From contig JAEXNT010000028.1 of the NCBI GenBank assembly GCA_023439545.1, positions 1 to 53,882 of the forward strand: a DNA stretch of 53,882 bases, given 5' to 3'. The notes below the pieces were generated by a model. It was not told where the DNA came from and made no database searches. It saw nothing but the letters and a program-made list of their open reading frames with translations. The stretch comes from Bacillota bacterium. Lineage in GTDB: Bacteria; Bacillota; Clostridia; Acetivibrionales; DTU013. This document shows, piece by piece, positions 25,378-33,867 of this stretch. The first letter of the stretch is position 1; every line of letters begins with the position of its first letter. Made by a program: the position numbers and the translations under genes.

Positions 25378-26076
25378 CTATAAAGCAGTGACAATACGAT
25401 GGTTTTCATCCGGAATCATAAAGCATTCCGCTCGAGCGGTACGTGCTTCAATACCGCGGACACGGCTGAGGGTATCGTAGTACTCAAAGTAGGGGAAGCT
25501 TTTGCTTTCTATCACAAACGAGTGTTTAACAATAGCCTTTTTCCAGAGTTCGTAACCGGCTGTTGTGTCAAGATATATATAAGGCTTAAAATTTACGGCA
25601 TCCTCCCAGTTTTCCGCAAAATAAAGAGTCCGGGAAAAATGCGCTGGTAATTCCCTTTCAAATCCGGCAATACCAGCGTAGAAACGTGCATCCTCAACTA
25701 TACGGTGGCAGGCCATATGATCCTTGTGCATGCTATTTCTGTGATGTGTTATAAGAATGTCGGGTTTTACCATTCGTATGATATCACATACTTCAAACCT
25801 TACCTTATCATCATCCGGCAAAAGACCATCGGCATAATCCAAAACATAAGCTTCGCCACTCAATATTTCGGCAAAGGCTTCTGCTTCGATTAACTTTTGC
25901 TTTCGGTAATCTTCTGTGCTGGCGCCTGGGGGAACACCCTTTTCGCCTGCAGTAAGAGCAAGTGTGGTGATTTTACCTCCCCGGAGGGCGCAGGTGGCAA
26001 GGAGTTGGCCCGCAGTCAGCTCCATATCTCCAACATGGCCTCCAATAGCTAAAACAGAATGTTTTTCGTTTATCAT
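25378..26076 (-). CDS. PIG-L/LmbE-family deacetylase with an altered first motif
   Basis: 232 residues. The family's first zinc motif, usually AHPDDE, reads G13-H14-V-G-D17-M-E here, so the zinc His and second Asp are kept while the first Asp (general base in MshB-type enzymes) is Gly. The later motif HHRNSMHKDHMACHRIVEDA keeps the third zinc His. PIG-L enzymes deacetylate GlcNAc groups. In this operon it could replace NagA, which is absent, but the altered base leaves activity uncertain. The start overlaps the GNAT stop by ATGA, implying translational coupling. Confidence 0.82.
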   Translation of the reverse strand: MINEKHSVLAIGGHVGDMELTAGQLLATCALRGGKITTLALTAGEKGVPPGASTEDYRKQKLIEAEAFAEILSGEAYVLDYADGLLPDDDKVRFEVCDIIRMVKPDILITHHRNSMHKDHMACHRIVEDARFYAGIAGFERELPAHFSRTLYFAENWEDAVNFKPYIYLDTTAGYELWKKAIVKHSFVIESKSFPYFEYYDTLSRVRGIEARTARAECFMIPDENHRIVTAL

Positions 26077-27050
26077 TTTATCGCTCCCTTCAATTCTTTG
26101 CGCAGAATAGCAAAGCTTCTGACTGTAATAAAGCCCGCGCCTTCATAGATGCGTTTTGCGGGATTATTCTCACCTGTATAAAGGGACATATACCGGGCCC
26201 CCGTCCTTTTCTCGTGTTCGCAAAGGTAGTAGAAAAGCTGTGAACCAATACTCTTGCCTTCCCATGCAGGTGACACGCCTATTCCTGTAAAATAGCCCCG
26301 GCCTGTTTTTTCCGGATAGATAGGACCGGCAAAGCCGACCACTTGTCCGCCAACCTCCGCTACCAGGAAAGGAACGTTTTTACGGGCGCTTTCCTCTATT
26401 TCACTTATCCAGAGAGGATTTTTAAGATCGTTAAGCATTTCCGAAAGTCCGAAACAGCGGGTTGAATCATATAGAGAGATATAAATCCCTGAATCACCGA
26501 GTGCCGATTGCTTCTCTTTTATCCGGGCGGGAATGGAAAACGTTGAAAGATCAATGTACATTGCACTTTCGCGGCCTCGCTCAATATACCCGCATTTGAT
26601 AATGCGACTGTATAGTTTAGTGTCTACAGCGATACCCGGTGCATTATTATGCTGGTGACCCTTTGTGCCAGGTATATACCAAGGCAGATGAATGGGGTTG
26701 AAAAACAAAATATCGCTTACTGTTTTTCCGGCAGCTTGGAAGCTGTTCTCCAGATATGAAAGTAAAAGGCGGGTATTTTCGAGTGTATCTACCTGCTCAT
26801 CCAGTATTAGGCAAGTAAAATAACCCCGTTCATTGCCGGCCGGCAAATCATCTCCTGTACACCCGCAGATAAATCCTAAACCACCGTCTTCTTCCAGTAC
26901 GAACGCATGCTGCGATGAAAAATATTTATTGTTTAAAAATATATGTGTGAAACTTTCGGGCGTATGCTCGACATAACCGTCAACTACGGCGCACTTGTTC
27001 CATAGCAATGTAATGGAATTAAGATCATTGATGGAAAAATTACGTATCAT
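26073..27050 (-). CDS. GNAT-family acetyltransferase, probably two tandem GNAT domains
   Basis: 325 residues. The C-terminal half has the acetyl-CoA loop: GYFTGIGVSPAWEGKSIGSQ, then LFYYLCEHEKRTG and NPAKRIYEGAGFITVRSF. The N-terminal half resembles a second, weaker GNAT domain (AFVLEEDGGLGFICGCTG, then GYFTCLILDEQ). Substrate unknown; an amino-sugar or peptide amine is suggested only by the operon. It overlaps both neighbours by ATGA (anmK upstream, PIG-L downstream), so the three proteins are likely made in fixed ratio. Confidence 0.82.
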   Translation of the reverse strand: MIRNFSINDLNSITLLWNKCAVVDGYVEHTPESFTHIFLNNKYFSSQHAFVLEEDGGLGFICGCTGDDLPAGNERGYFTCLILDEQVDTLENTRLLLSYLENSFQAAGKTVSDILFFNPIHLPWYIPGTKGHQHNNAPGIAVDTKLYSRIIKCGYIERGRESAMYIDLSTFSIPARIKEKQSALGDSGIYISLYDSTRCFGLSEMLNDLKNPLWISEIEESARKNVPFLVAEVGGQVVGFAGPIYPEKTGRGYFTGIGVSPAWEGKSIGSQLFYYLCEHEKRTGARYMSLYTGENNPAKRIYEGAGFITVRSFAILRKELKGAIK

Positions 27051-28249
27051 TTTATTCCCTCCCTGAATGGCAGTGAGATTTTTCCTAGTAACGCAGAATT
27101 CTTGGCGCCTGTCACACCGGGTATATTACCGGGAATACCGCGCAGGGTACAGTCCGCCAAAAGCGCAAAGGCAATGGCCTCTTTCGCATCACTGTTGCCC
27201 CCGGCTTCTTCCTGGGTGAGCACATCGATACCAAAACAAGCAAGCTCTTTACGAATAAAATTAACGAGGATGGGATTGTAGCATCCCCCGCCGCCTAAAA
27301 TCATACGGGATGCAGGTGAGCATGGAAGTATAAAATCACGATAAGCCTGCGCAATTGATACAGCGGACAGTGCTGTTGCGGTTGCTATGACATTTTCCAT
27401 AGGTATGCTTTTTTCCTCTGCCGCAGCTATAAGGGCGCCAGCGTATTCTTTCCCGAATACCTCGCGCCCGGTTGTTTTTGGTGGGAGCTGAGCAAAGTAC
27501 GGGTGCTTCAAAAGGGATTGCAAAAGCTCAGGATCAACTTGTCCCCGGGCGGCAATACTACCGCCTTTATCCATAGCCAGCAGGCCGTTGGTACTACTTG
27601 TAACGAGAGCATCAATCACCATATTGCCCGGGCCGGTGTCAAAAGCGTAGACGTCCTCCACGCCGCATCCCTTCGGAAGCACGGTTATGTTTCCAATACC
27701 GCCTAAGTTTTGTAATAAAATCGTTTCCTTGTCACTGCGAAATAAAAGGTATTCTGTGAATGGAACAAGAGGTGCTCCTTGACCTCCGGCAGCCATATCC
27801 GACACACGAAAGTCAGAAACGCATATGACTCCGGTCCTTTGTGCAATAACGGCCCCTTCGCCAAGCTGAACAGTATAAGCACAGGATTTTTGCGGAAAAG
27901 GCTCATGCCATATGGTCTGACCATGGGAGCCGATGACACCAACATCGGCAGGAGATAGGCCAGCTGCCTGGATTACCGAAAGTGCGGCTTCCGCATATAG
28001 CTCTCCCAATAAGAAATTTAACCTGCCGAGACGTGTAACGATTGCATTGCTGGGGGTAAAGCAGTATAGAATTTCATTGCGAATGGCTTCAGGGAAAGGT
28101 TTGTTTTCAAAGGCCAGCAAGGTAACCTTAAGGTTCGGAGCTTCTCCTTCAATGCGTATTGCGGCGGCATCAATGCCATCTATCGACGTGCCTGACATAA
28201 GCCCAACCGCTATGCGGTCGGACTTATCTGGAATCATAAATTGCCTCAT
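27047..28249 (-). CDS. anmK: Anhydro-N-acetylmuramic acid kinase
   Basis: 400 residues with AnmK hallmarks: VGLMSGTSIDGIDAAAIRIE at the N-terminus, GSHGQTIWHEP near residue 120, DFRVSDMAAGGQGAPLVPFT with catalytic Asp, LQNLGGIGNIT, FDTGPGNMVIDALV and ILGGGGCYNPILV. The enzyme opens and phosphorylates 1,6-anhydroMurNAc, the product of lytic transglycosylases, giving MurNAc-6-P for MurQ. AnmK is mainly known from Gram-negatives, so its operon with murQ in a clostridium is informative. It starts 4 bases after the permease stop and overlaps GNAT by ATGA. Confidence 0.95.
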   Translation of the reverse strand: MRQFMIPDKSDRIAVGLMSGTSIDGIDAAAIRIEGEAPNLKVTLLAFENKPFPEAIRNEILYCFTPSNAIVTRLGRLNFLLGELYAEAALSVIQAAGLSPADVGVIGSHGQTIWHEPFPQKSCAYTVQLGEGAVIAQRTGVICVSDFRVSDMAAGGQGAPLVPFTEYLLFRSDKETILLQNLGGIGNITVLPKGCGVEDVYAFDTGPGNMVIDALVTSSTNGLLAMDKGGSIAARGQVDPELLQSLLKHPYFAQLPPKTTGREVFGKEYAGALIAAAEEKSIPMENVIATATALSAVSIAQAYRDFILPCSPASRMILGGGGCYNPILVNFIRKELACFGIDVLTQEEAGGNSDAKEAIAFALLADCTLRGIPGNIPGVTGAKNSALLGKISLPFREGIK

Positions 28250-28253
28250 TTTA

Positions 28254-29123
28254 TCACCCTTTTACGGCGCCTATTGTTACGCCCTCGAGAAAATACCTCT
28301 GCAGGCTGAAAAAGAGAATAAACATAGGCAATGCCGACAAAGTAGCACCTGCCATCATTGGTGCAAAATATGTCGTGTTGGCAAACTTAAAGTTTTTTAG
28401 TCCTACCTGGATGGTTTGCATAGCTTCCTCGCTTGTGACGAGGAACGGCCAGAAGAATGTATTCCAGCTGTTCATAAATGTGAGTATTGCCATCACGGCC
28501 AGAACGGTTTTGGATAATGGCATGATGATTTTCCAATAAATCTGCAATTGATTACAGCCCTCAATTTTTGCGCATTCAATGATTTCTGTCGGAATGCTTG
28601 AAATAAATTGTTTACACAGAAAAACATTGTATGCGGTAACAAAAGTAGGCGCAATAAGAGCTAAATAAGTGTTATCCATCTTCAATGTATTTACAACCAA
28701 CATATAAAGGGGAACCTGTGTAACCTGATAGGGTATCATCATAGCGCACAATAATGTAAAGAAAAGAACCTTGCTTCCCTTAAACCGTATTTTTGCAAAT
28801 GCATATCCGGCGAGTCCCGCAAAAATAACATTGCCTGAGACTATAGCAAACGATATTATAAGGCTGTTAATTAACCAACGAAATGAATACTTGCTGAAAT
28901 CAAAGAAAAATTTATATGAATCAAAGGCGATACTCTTCGGGAAAAGTGAATATGATGCGCCACCAGCCTCAATAGGAGGACCAAAGGAGGATACAAGCAT
29001 ATAATAAATAGGGAATAGCGTTATAATCGCAAGAAAAATCAAAAATATAGATATTAGGCTATTACGCAGATACAATAGCTTTTGATTATCAAGATGCTGA
29101 GAATATAAGCCTGACATTGACAT
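28254..29123 (-). CDS. CUT1 sugar ABC transporter permease (MalG type)
   Basis: 289 residues, about six TM helices (first LISIFLIFLAIITLFPIYYM). The EAA loop reads ECAKIEGCNQLQIYWKIIMP, which contacts the ATPase. The ending YFLEGVTIGAVKG is typical of MalG-like subunits. It pairs with the MalF-type permease 15 bases upstream and the solute-binding protein before it. No ATPase gene is present in the locus, so a shared MsmX-like ATPase encoded elsewhere is expected. Likely substrate is a muropeptide-derived amino sugar or GlcNAc-MurNAc fragment, inferred from the operon. Confidence 0.92.
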   Translation of the reverse strand: MSMSGLYSQHLDNQKLLYLRNSLISIFLIFLAIITLFPIYYMLVSSFGPPIEAGGASYSLFPKSIAFDSYKFFFDFSKYSFRWLINSLIISFAIVSGNVIFAGLAGYAFAKIRFKGSKVLFFTLLCAMMIPYQVTQVPLYMLVVNTLKMDNTYLALIAPTFVTAYNVFLCKQFISSIPTEIIECAKIEGCNQLQIYWKIIMPLSKTVLAVMAILTFMNSWNTFFWPFLVTSEEAMQTIQVGLKNFKFANTTYFAPMMAGATLSALPMFILFFSLQRYFLEGVTIGAVKG

Positions 29124-29138
29124 TTCGTATCTCCTCTC

Positions 29139-30053
29139 TTAGTATTCCACGTCTCCGCTGATGAACTTGAACTGCAACAGGGAAATTCCTGCTATAACTA
29201 TTGCCAGCACGATGGACTGTGCACAGGCAAGACCGTAGTCGGAGTAACGGAATGCATTGTTAAAGATAAGCAGCCCGACCATCGTTGTGCTATTGTTTGG
29301 TCCGCCGCCGGTCATCATATATGCGTTCATAAATACCTGAAATGAATTTATAATGCCTGTTACCAACAGAAAAAGAGTGGTGGGTTTTACCATTGGTATG
29401 ATAATGTAACCCAGCTTCTGAAAAAATGTTCCGCCGTCTAGATCTGCAGCTTCATAATAGCTGTTGGGTATACCTAGAATTGCCGCAAGATAGATGATTA
29501 TATTAGCACCGTGTCCTGCAAGAAGTGTCATGGCAATAAGGCTAAACATCGAGGTAGCGGAAGAACCAAGCCAATTTTGGTTCCCGACTCCGAATACGTG
29601 CAAAATACTATTTAAAAGACCTGTTGGCAGAGGATCGTATATCCATAGCCATACAACCGAGAGCGCAACGCCCGATGCGATGCTGGGAAGATAATACATC
29701 GACTTAAACAGGGACTGAAATTTCTTACTAAACGGAAGTATTAGTATTGAGACAGAAAAAGCGATAATCATACTAAAAGGCACAGTAAATAGAGTATAAA
29801 CAACTGTATTACCGATAGACTTATAAAATAAACCATTTGTAAAAGTAGTCTTAAAGTTGTCCAGACCAACAAAGATTGATCCTAAGGGCTTAAATTTATA
29901 AAAACTTGTAATCAGAGCACTTATAACAGGGTATACGGTAAAAACAGCAAAGATAAGCATTGCCATGGCAATAAAAGCATAGCCCCAAAAATCCTCACCG
30001 GTTATATGCTTTTTTGAGATAGAGCCGTTTTTACTCAATTTGGCTGATTTCAT
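29139..30053 (-). CDS. CUT1 sugar ABC transporter permease (MalF type)
   Basis: 304 residues, about six TM helices beginning FWGYAFIAMAMLIFAVFTVY. The EAA loop is EAADLDGGTFFQKLGYIIIP, and the downstream LFLLVTGIINSFQVFMNAYM and GGPNNSTTMVGLLIFNNAF are conserved in MalF-like subunits. It forms the membrane channel with the MalG-type partner. The 133-base gap before it holds a strong stem-loop that probably lowers expression relative to the binding protein. Confidence 0.92.
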   Translation of the reverse strand: MKSAKLSKNGSISKKHITGEDFWGYAFIAMAMLIFAVFTVYPVISALITSFYKFKPLGSIFVGLDNFKTTFTNGLFYKSIGNTVVYTLFTVPFSMIIAFSVSILILPFSKKFQSLFKSMYYLPSIASGVALSVVWLWIYDPLPTGLLNSILHVFGVGNQNWLGSSATSMFSLIAMTLLAGHGANIIIYLAAILGIPNSYYEAADLDGGTFFQKLGYIIIPMVKPTTLFLLVTGIINSFQVFMNAYMMTGGGPNNSTTMVGLLIFNNAFRYSDYGLACAQSIVLAIVIAGISLLQFKFISGDVEY

Positions 30054-30117
30054 TTATGACCTCCTGCCCTTACCTTATTGTATAACAATCGGGGCATTGA
30101 ACCTATTTGAATTTTTT

Positions 30118-30156
30118 GGTAAATGCCTCCCGTTGTTTAAGCGGGAAGCATTTACC
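30118..30156 (-). promoter_or_regulatory. Intercistronic stem-loop behind the solute-binding protein gene
   Basis: On the minus-strand transcript GGTAAATGCTTCCCG pairs with CGGGAGGCATTTACC (15 bp, one G-U) around a 9-base loop. No T run follows on that strand, so it is more likely an mRNA-stabilising or processing hairpin that raises binding-protein levels than a full terminator. A small ATTGT-ATA-ACAAT palindrome (30077-30089) lies between it and the permease start. Confidence 0.65.
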
Positions 30157-30186
30157 GCTAAATATCATAATAATATTCTAGAATTA

Positions 30187-31629
30187 TTAGTCCTTAACTA
30201 CGCCATCCTCACCAAAGGTTTCAATAGCAGCTTTTTTAACTGCTTCATACATCTGATCGGGTGTAAGCTCATTAGCAAGAAGAGCTTGGAATTTCGGTAC
30301 TATAACCTCATCCATCAGTCGTGAATGTTTGGCGCCCAACTCTGCTGGGATGTCAGGACGCGGTTCTGCTGCTTGAGCGGTTAGACTCTGCATAGCAGCG
30401 GCGTTTTCGGGGCTGCGGGGCACTTCGTTGTTAATTTTAGCCATAGCGTCACGAGCGGATTTGCTTAACCCTGAAAGGTACAACTCATTAGCGGTATAAC
30501 CACCGACATCGCCAGCGGCCATAAAGTATAGAGCTTTTACCATATTGGCCAGATGTTCGGCAGTTGGCTCTTCTTTACCACGGAACATGGAATAACCGCC
30601 AGCTGCACCCTGTGCTGCCTGTTTCTCGCCAAAGAAGGTAGGTACGGGCAGTACAACATATTCCGCTTCCTTACTGTTTTCTACAGCGCTACCATCATTG
30701 GCTTTAATTTTGGCATTGTTTGCAAGAGCGAGACTTTCGAAGTTTGCAAGACCTTTACCAAAAATCATTGTCTGTCCGGTTAAGAACATATTCCAGCGTT
30801 TACCTGCATCTACGCTGCCCATTTCCTTAGGGGTGGAGCCATCGTTTATGACCTCGCGAATGCAGACAAGCAGGTCTTTGAAGTTCTTGCCCGTATAGGC
30901 ATATTTTAGTTCCTTATTGAAGGGAGATGGCATACCTGCATTCTTTGTAAGGATATTGAGATAGTCGGCAGCCGTAACGCCCGCACAAGCAAATATAAAC
31001 CCATACCGGCCTTCTTTTGTACCGGCCTTGATTGCGTTGCGGAATTCATCATATGTCCAGCCATTTTTCTGGATTGTTTTCCAGTCAATTCCGGCTTCCT
31101 CCAGCATGGCCTTGTTTCCGCCTAAGGCTTGAATGGAAATGTAGGTTGGCAGACCATAAAGTCCGTCGCCATTCCTGTAGAAAGCAAGAGCATTTTCATC
31201 AAAGTCTGCTAACTGTTCAGCGGATATAAGGTCTTTAATATCAAGAAGCAGCCCGGTGTCGACATATTTCGCTACATTATCACCCTCAACGAAAGCTATA
31301 TCAGGGGGAGATCCTGCATTAACCTGTACATCCATTTTATCTTTGTAGTCTTCCCAGCTGGCTGTTTGAAAGTTAAGCGTCAAGTTAGGATACATAACAT
31401 TGAAATCAGCCGCCCATTTCTCAAGCTGATCCTGATATGTTGCAGAGACAGGGGGCAGTAACAGAGAAATAGTATCCGGCTTAGCCTCGGTAGTAGAAGA
31501 CGCGGATGGTGTGGCACTCGGCGCAGTGCCCGGTGTAGCATCCGGTGTAGCTGATTGCTGGCCGCCGCAAGCACTAAGTACACCTAGAGCCATTACAAGA
31601 ACAAGAACGATTGATAGTACTTTTTTCAT
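30187..31629 (-). CDS. Extracellular solute-binding lipoprotein of the CUT1 transporter
   Basis: 480 residues. The signal peptide VLSIVLVLVMALGVLSACGG ends in the lipobox LSAC, followed by a Thr/Pro/Ser/Ala-rich linker (ATPDATPGTAPSATPSASST). The mature part is a type-1 sugar-binding protein (EKWAADFNVMYPNLTLNFQT, WEDYKDKMDVQVNAGSPPDI, FVEGDNVAKYVDTGLLLDI). It would catch the imported glycan outside the membrane. 46 bases separate it from murQ upstream; that gap includes an ATAATATT...AATATTAT repeat. Confidence 0.93.
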   Translation of the reverse strand: MKKVLSIVLVLVMALGVLSACGGQQSATPDATPGTAPSATPSASSTTEAKPDTISLLLPPVSATYQDQLEKWAADFNVMYPNLTLNFQTASWEDYKDKMDVQVNAGSPPDIAFVEGDNVAKYVDTGLLLDIKDLISAEQLADFDENALAFYRNGDGLYGLPTYISIQALGGNKAMLEEAGIDWKTIQKNGWTYDEFRNAIKAGTKEGRYGFIFACAGVTAADYLNILTKNAGMPSPFNKELKYAYTGKNFKDLLVCIREVINDGSTPKEMGSVDAGKRWNMFLTGQTMIFGKGLANFESLALANNAKIKANDGSAVENSKEAEYVVLPVPTFFGEKQAAQGAAGGYSMFRGKEEPTAEHLANMVKALYFMAAGDVGGYTANELYLSGLSKSARDAMAKINNEVPRSPENAAAMQSLTAQAAEPRPDIPAELGAKHSRLMDEVIVPKFQALLANELTPDQMYEAVKKAAIETFGEDGVVKD

Positions 31630-31675
31630 GGTTTTTCCTCCTCAACATATTTTCATAATATTATAAATGGAAATA

Positions 31676-32593
31676 TTATGACGATTTTAATAACGTTGCG
31701 TTAATGGCGTTACGAAGCATACCGCCATTATCATCTAATATACGCTGCGCATCGACTGCATCAAGCCCTGTTTTAAGCATCATAATTGCAAGTTTTGTGC
31801 TATTCCCGGCCTCAGCTAGCATTCTGGAGGCATCGTCTTCGGAAACACCGCAAACCTTTTGAATTATTCGATATGCACGCGCGTATAGTTTCTGGTTGTT
31901 AGGTCTTAAATCTACCATCAGGTTTCCGTAAACCTTGCCAAGTTTAATCATTGTGCAGGTGGTGAGCATGTTTAGTACCAGTTTTTGCGCAGTACCGCTT
32001 TTCATACGTGTGGAACCGGCTATAACCTCTGGCCCAACAAGAGGAGCTATGCAAATGTCGCAGAGATGGGAAAGCTTTGTGTCAGCATTAGTTACGATTC
32101 CCAGCGTTGCAGCGCCAAGTTCCTTTGCCTTTTCTATCGCACCAAGTACAAAAGGAGCGCCTCCGCTTGCGGTAATACCTATTGCAACATCGCCTTTTCT
32201 GATACCTGCTTTTATTACAGTTTCAGCTCCATGACTGCTATCGTCCTCGCAGCCTTCCGCCGCTGTACGTAATGCACTGTCGCCCCCGGCGATATAGGCC
32301 TGGACTAGTTCGTAATCCGTACTAAATGTGGGGGGGCACTCACTTGCATCTAAAACGCCCAGCCGACCGGAAGTTCCCGCTCCAATATAAAACATCCTGC
32401 CACCTGTGGATAGCGAAGAATAGAGAACATCCACTGCCTGCGTGATATGCTCTTTCTCTTTTCCCACAGCCAACGGAACTACCATATCCTCCTGATTGAT
32501 AAGGGCAACCATGTCCCTTGTAGAACAAAGATCAATTTCTGTTGTCTGAGGATTGATGAATTCTGTTGTAAGACCGGCAAAATAATCGCTCAA
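31676..32593 (-). CDS. murQ: N-acetylmuramic acid 6-phosphate etherase
   Basis: 305 residues, one SIS domain. Motifs FYIGAGTSGRLGVLDASECP (with the catalytic Glu after DAS) and AEGCEDDSSHG carry the acid/base residues; GITASGGAPFVLGAIEKAKE is the sugar-phosphate loop, and the C-terminal helix set ends in a UBA-like region. MurQ removes D-lactate from MurNAc-6-P to give GlcNAc-6-P, the committed step of MurNAc use. It is the first gene after the TTGACA/TATCCT promoter and follows the RpiR-like regulator, as in known murR-murQ pairs. Confidence 0.96.
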   Translation of the reverse strand: MSDYFAGLTTEFINPQTTEIDLCSTRDMVALINQEDMVVPLAVGKEKEHITQAVDVLYSSLSTGGRMFYIGAGTSGRLGVLDASECPPTFSTDYELVQAYIAGGDSALRTAAEGCEDDSSHGAETVIKAGIRKGDVAIGITASGGAPFVLGAIEKAKELGAATLGIVTNADTKLSHLCDICIAPLVGPEVIAGSTRMKSGTAQKLVLNMLTTCTMIKLGKVYGNLMVDLRPNNQKLYARAYRIIQKVCGVSEDDASRMLAEAGNSTKLAIMMLKTGLDAVDAQRILDDNGGMLRNAINATLLKSS

Positions 32594-32654
32594 CTAAATT
32601 CCTCCTAATTCGAGTAGTGTATAAAGAAGCCATTGAATTGAATTCATTAACTAT

Positions 32655-32683
32655 AGGATAGGCTCGTAACAGATTCTTGTCAA
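32655..32683 (-). promoter_or_regulatory. Strong predicted sigma-A promoter of the murQ salvage operon
   Basis: On the minus strand: TTGACA, exactly 17 bases, TATCCT, with about 55 bases of leader to the murQ start. It is the best promoter match in the salvage locus. Confidence 0.75.
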
Positions 32684-32699
32684 TAATATTCAAAAAAAT

Positions 32700-32732
32700 A
32701 TTTTACTTTAAATTTTAATTTTAAAGTAAAAT
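32700..32732. promoter_or_regulatory. Perfect 13-bp-arm palindrome upstream of murQ
   Basis: ATTTTACTTTAAA, a 7-base loop, TTTAAAGTAAAAT. Two readings are possible: an operator (it sits just upstream of the murQ -35), or the rpiR terminator, since a run of seven T follows it on the minus strand. The stem is almost all A-T, which makes a weak terminator. Confidence 0.55.
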
Positions 32733-32795
32733 TTCAGAATAAGCATAACAAAGTAAGGTCTTAAAAAAGCCGGTTTAGGGAACCTCTGAAAATAA

Positions 32796-33656
32796 TCAAC
32801 GATGGCGCCTGGCTAGTGCATCGTGAGTACGGGCCAGACAACCCTTAACAGATTTGTATTCAGCACTGGCAACACCGGAAAAGAGAATGTCCACTATATT
32901 GAGCATGGCAATACGCGATCCCATGGCTCCGCTTCGGAATGTTATTTCCGGTGTAGAAATGTGTAAAACGATATCGGATTCCTTCGCAAGTTCGCTTTTC
33001 GAATATCGTGTAATAGCAATTGTTGTAGCTCCCGAGCTTTTTGTCAGGGCGAGTGTGTCCAGAATCTCAATGGTATTACCTGAGTTTGAAAAAATAACAG
33101 CCACATCTTCAGGTCCTAACAGAGCTGCGGCTGTCATCTGGCTGTGGCTGTCTACATAAGCCGCGCAACGCTTGTTTATCCGCATAAATTTCTGCTGGGC
33201 ATCCTGGCAAACAAGCCCCGAAGCCCCCACTCCGTAAAAGTCTATCCTGGGAGCTTTACATAAAATCTCTACTGCACGGGCAACCTCAGCTTTGTTAAGT
33301 ACACTGAGCGTATCCTCAATAGACTGACAATTATTATGTGAAACATTGCTGATGATAGTGTCAAGACAATCTCCAGGGCGGATATCCGTATACTCATTCG
33401 GAGAACCATCTTCCATTGATCCGAGAGCGGAGGATAGTGAAAGAACAAACTCACGGTAGCCCCGATATCCAAGTGTTTTATAGAAACGGATGATTGAAGC
33501 CTCACTTGTATTGCTTGCTTTTGCCAATTGCTTGACAGAAAGTGACGGCACGGTAAGAAGATGAGTCTCCACATACTCGGCGGCTAATTTCTCCACGGGT
33601 GTCATTGTAGCTTTTGCTTCTCTCAGGCGAATTAAAATATTGTTGTTTGAAGCCAT
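32796..33656 (-). CDS. RpiR/MurR-family transcriptional regulator
   Basis: 286 residues: an N-terminal HTH_6 domain (TPVEKLAAEYVETHLLTVPS, then VKQLAKASNTSEASIIRFYK and LGYRGYREFVLSLSSALGS) and a C-terminal SIS domain (IDFYGVGASGLVCQDAQQKF, VIFSNSGNTIEILDTLALTK) that senses a sugar phosphate. By context the effector is probably MurNAc-6-P or GlcNAc-6-P, and the targets are the murQ operon and the divergent nagZ-like operon, whose promoter carries an AT-rich inverted repeat. It is transcribed towards murQ with its own upstream region. Confidence 0.9.
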   Translation of the reverse strand: MASNNNILIRLREAKATMTPVEKLAAEYVETHLLTVPSLSVKQLAKASNTSEASIIRFYKTLGYRGYREFVLSLSSALGSMEDGSPNEYTDIRPGDCLDTIISNVSHNNCQSIEDTLSVLNKAEVARAVEILCKAPRIDFYGVGASGLVCQDAQQKFMRINKRCAAYVDSHSQMTAAALLGPEDVAVIFSNSGNTIEILDTLALTKSSGATTIAITRYSKSELAKESDIVLHISTPEITFRSGAMGSRIAMLNIVDILFSGVASAEYKSVKGCLARTHDALARRHR

Positions 33657-33748
33657 TTCGTTAACCTGCCTCTCTATCTCCTATTAACAAGTGCATATGT
33701 ATAGCTTTATCATTCTTTTTATAACAGCGTACAATGTTTTTTTAATAA

Positions 33749-33778
33749 TTGCAATATACTTAGCTACTAAAATAAAAT
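33749..33778 (+). promoter_or_regulatory. Predicted promoter of the rightward nagZ-like operon
   Basis: TTGCAA, 18 bases, TAAAAT, about 90 bases before the start codon. The -10 overlaps the left arm of the inverted repeat described next. Confidence 0.5.
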
Positions 33779-33817
33779 AAAATTCCAAAATATCTTTAGC
33801 ATGTTGCAATTTTATTT
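33775..33817. promoter_or_regulatory. Candidate RpiR operator over the rightward promoter
   Basis: AAATAAAATT and AATTTTATTT form perfect 10-bp arms 23 bases apart, overlapping the -10 and start region. The half-site resembles the ATTTTACTTT arm upstream of murQ. TTGCAAT also occurs twice (33749 and 33805). Binding by the RpiR-like protein is inferred. Confidence 0.45.
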
Positions 33818-33867
33818 CGTGTATGGTACCGTAGTAGTCACTAGTATCAGGAAAAAGGGAGGGAAAT

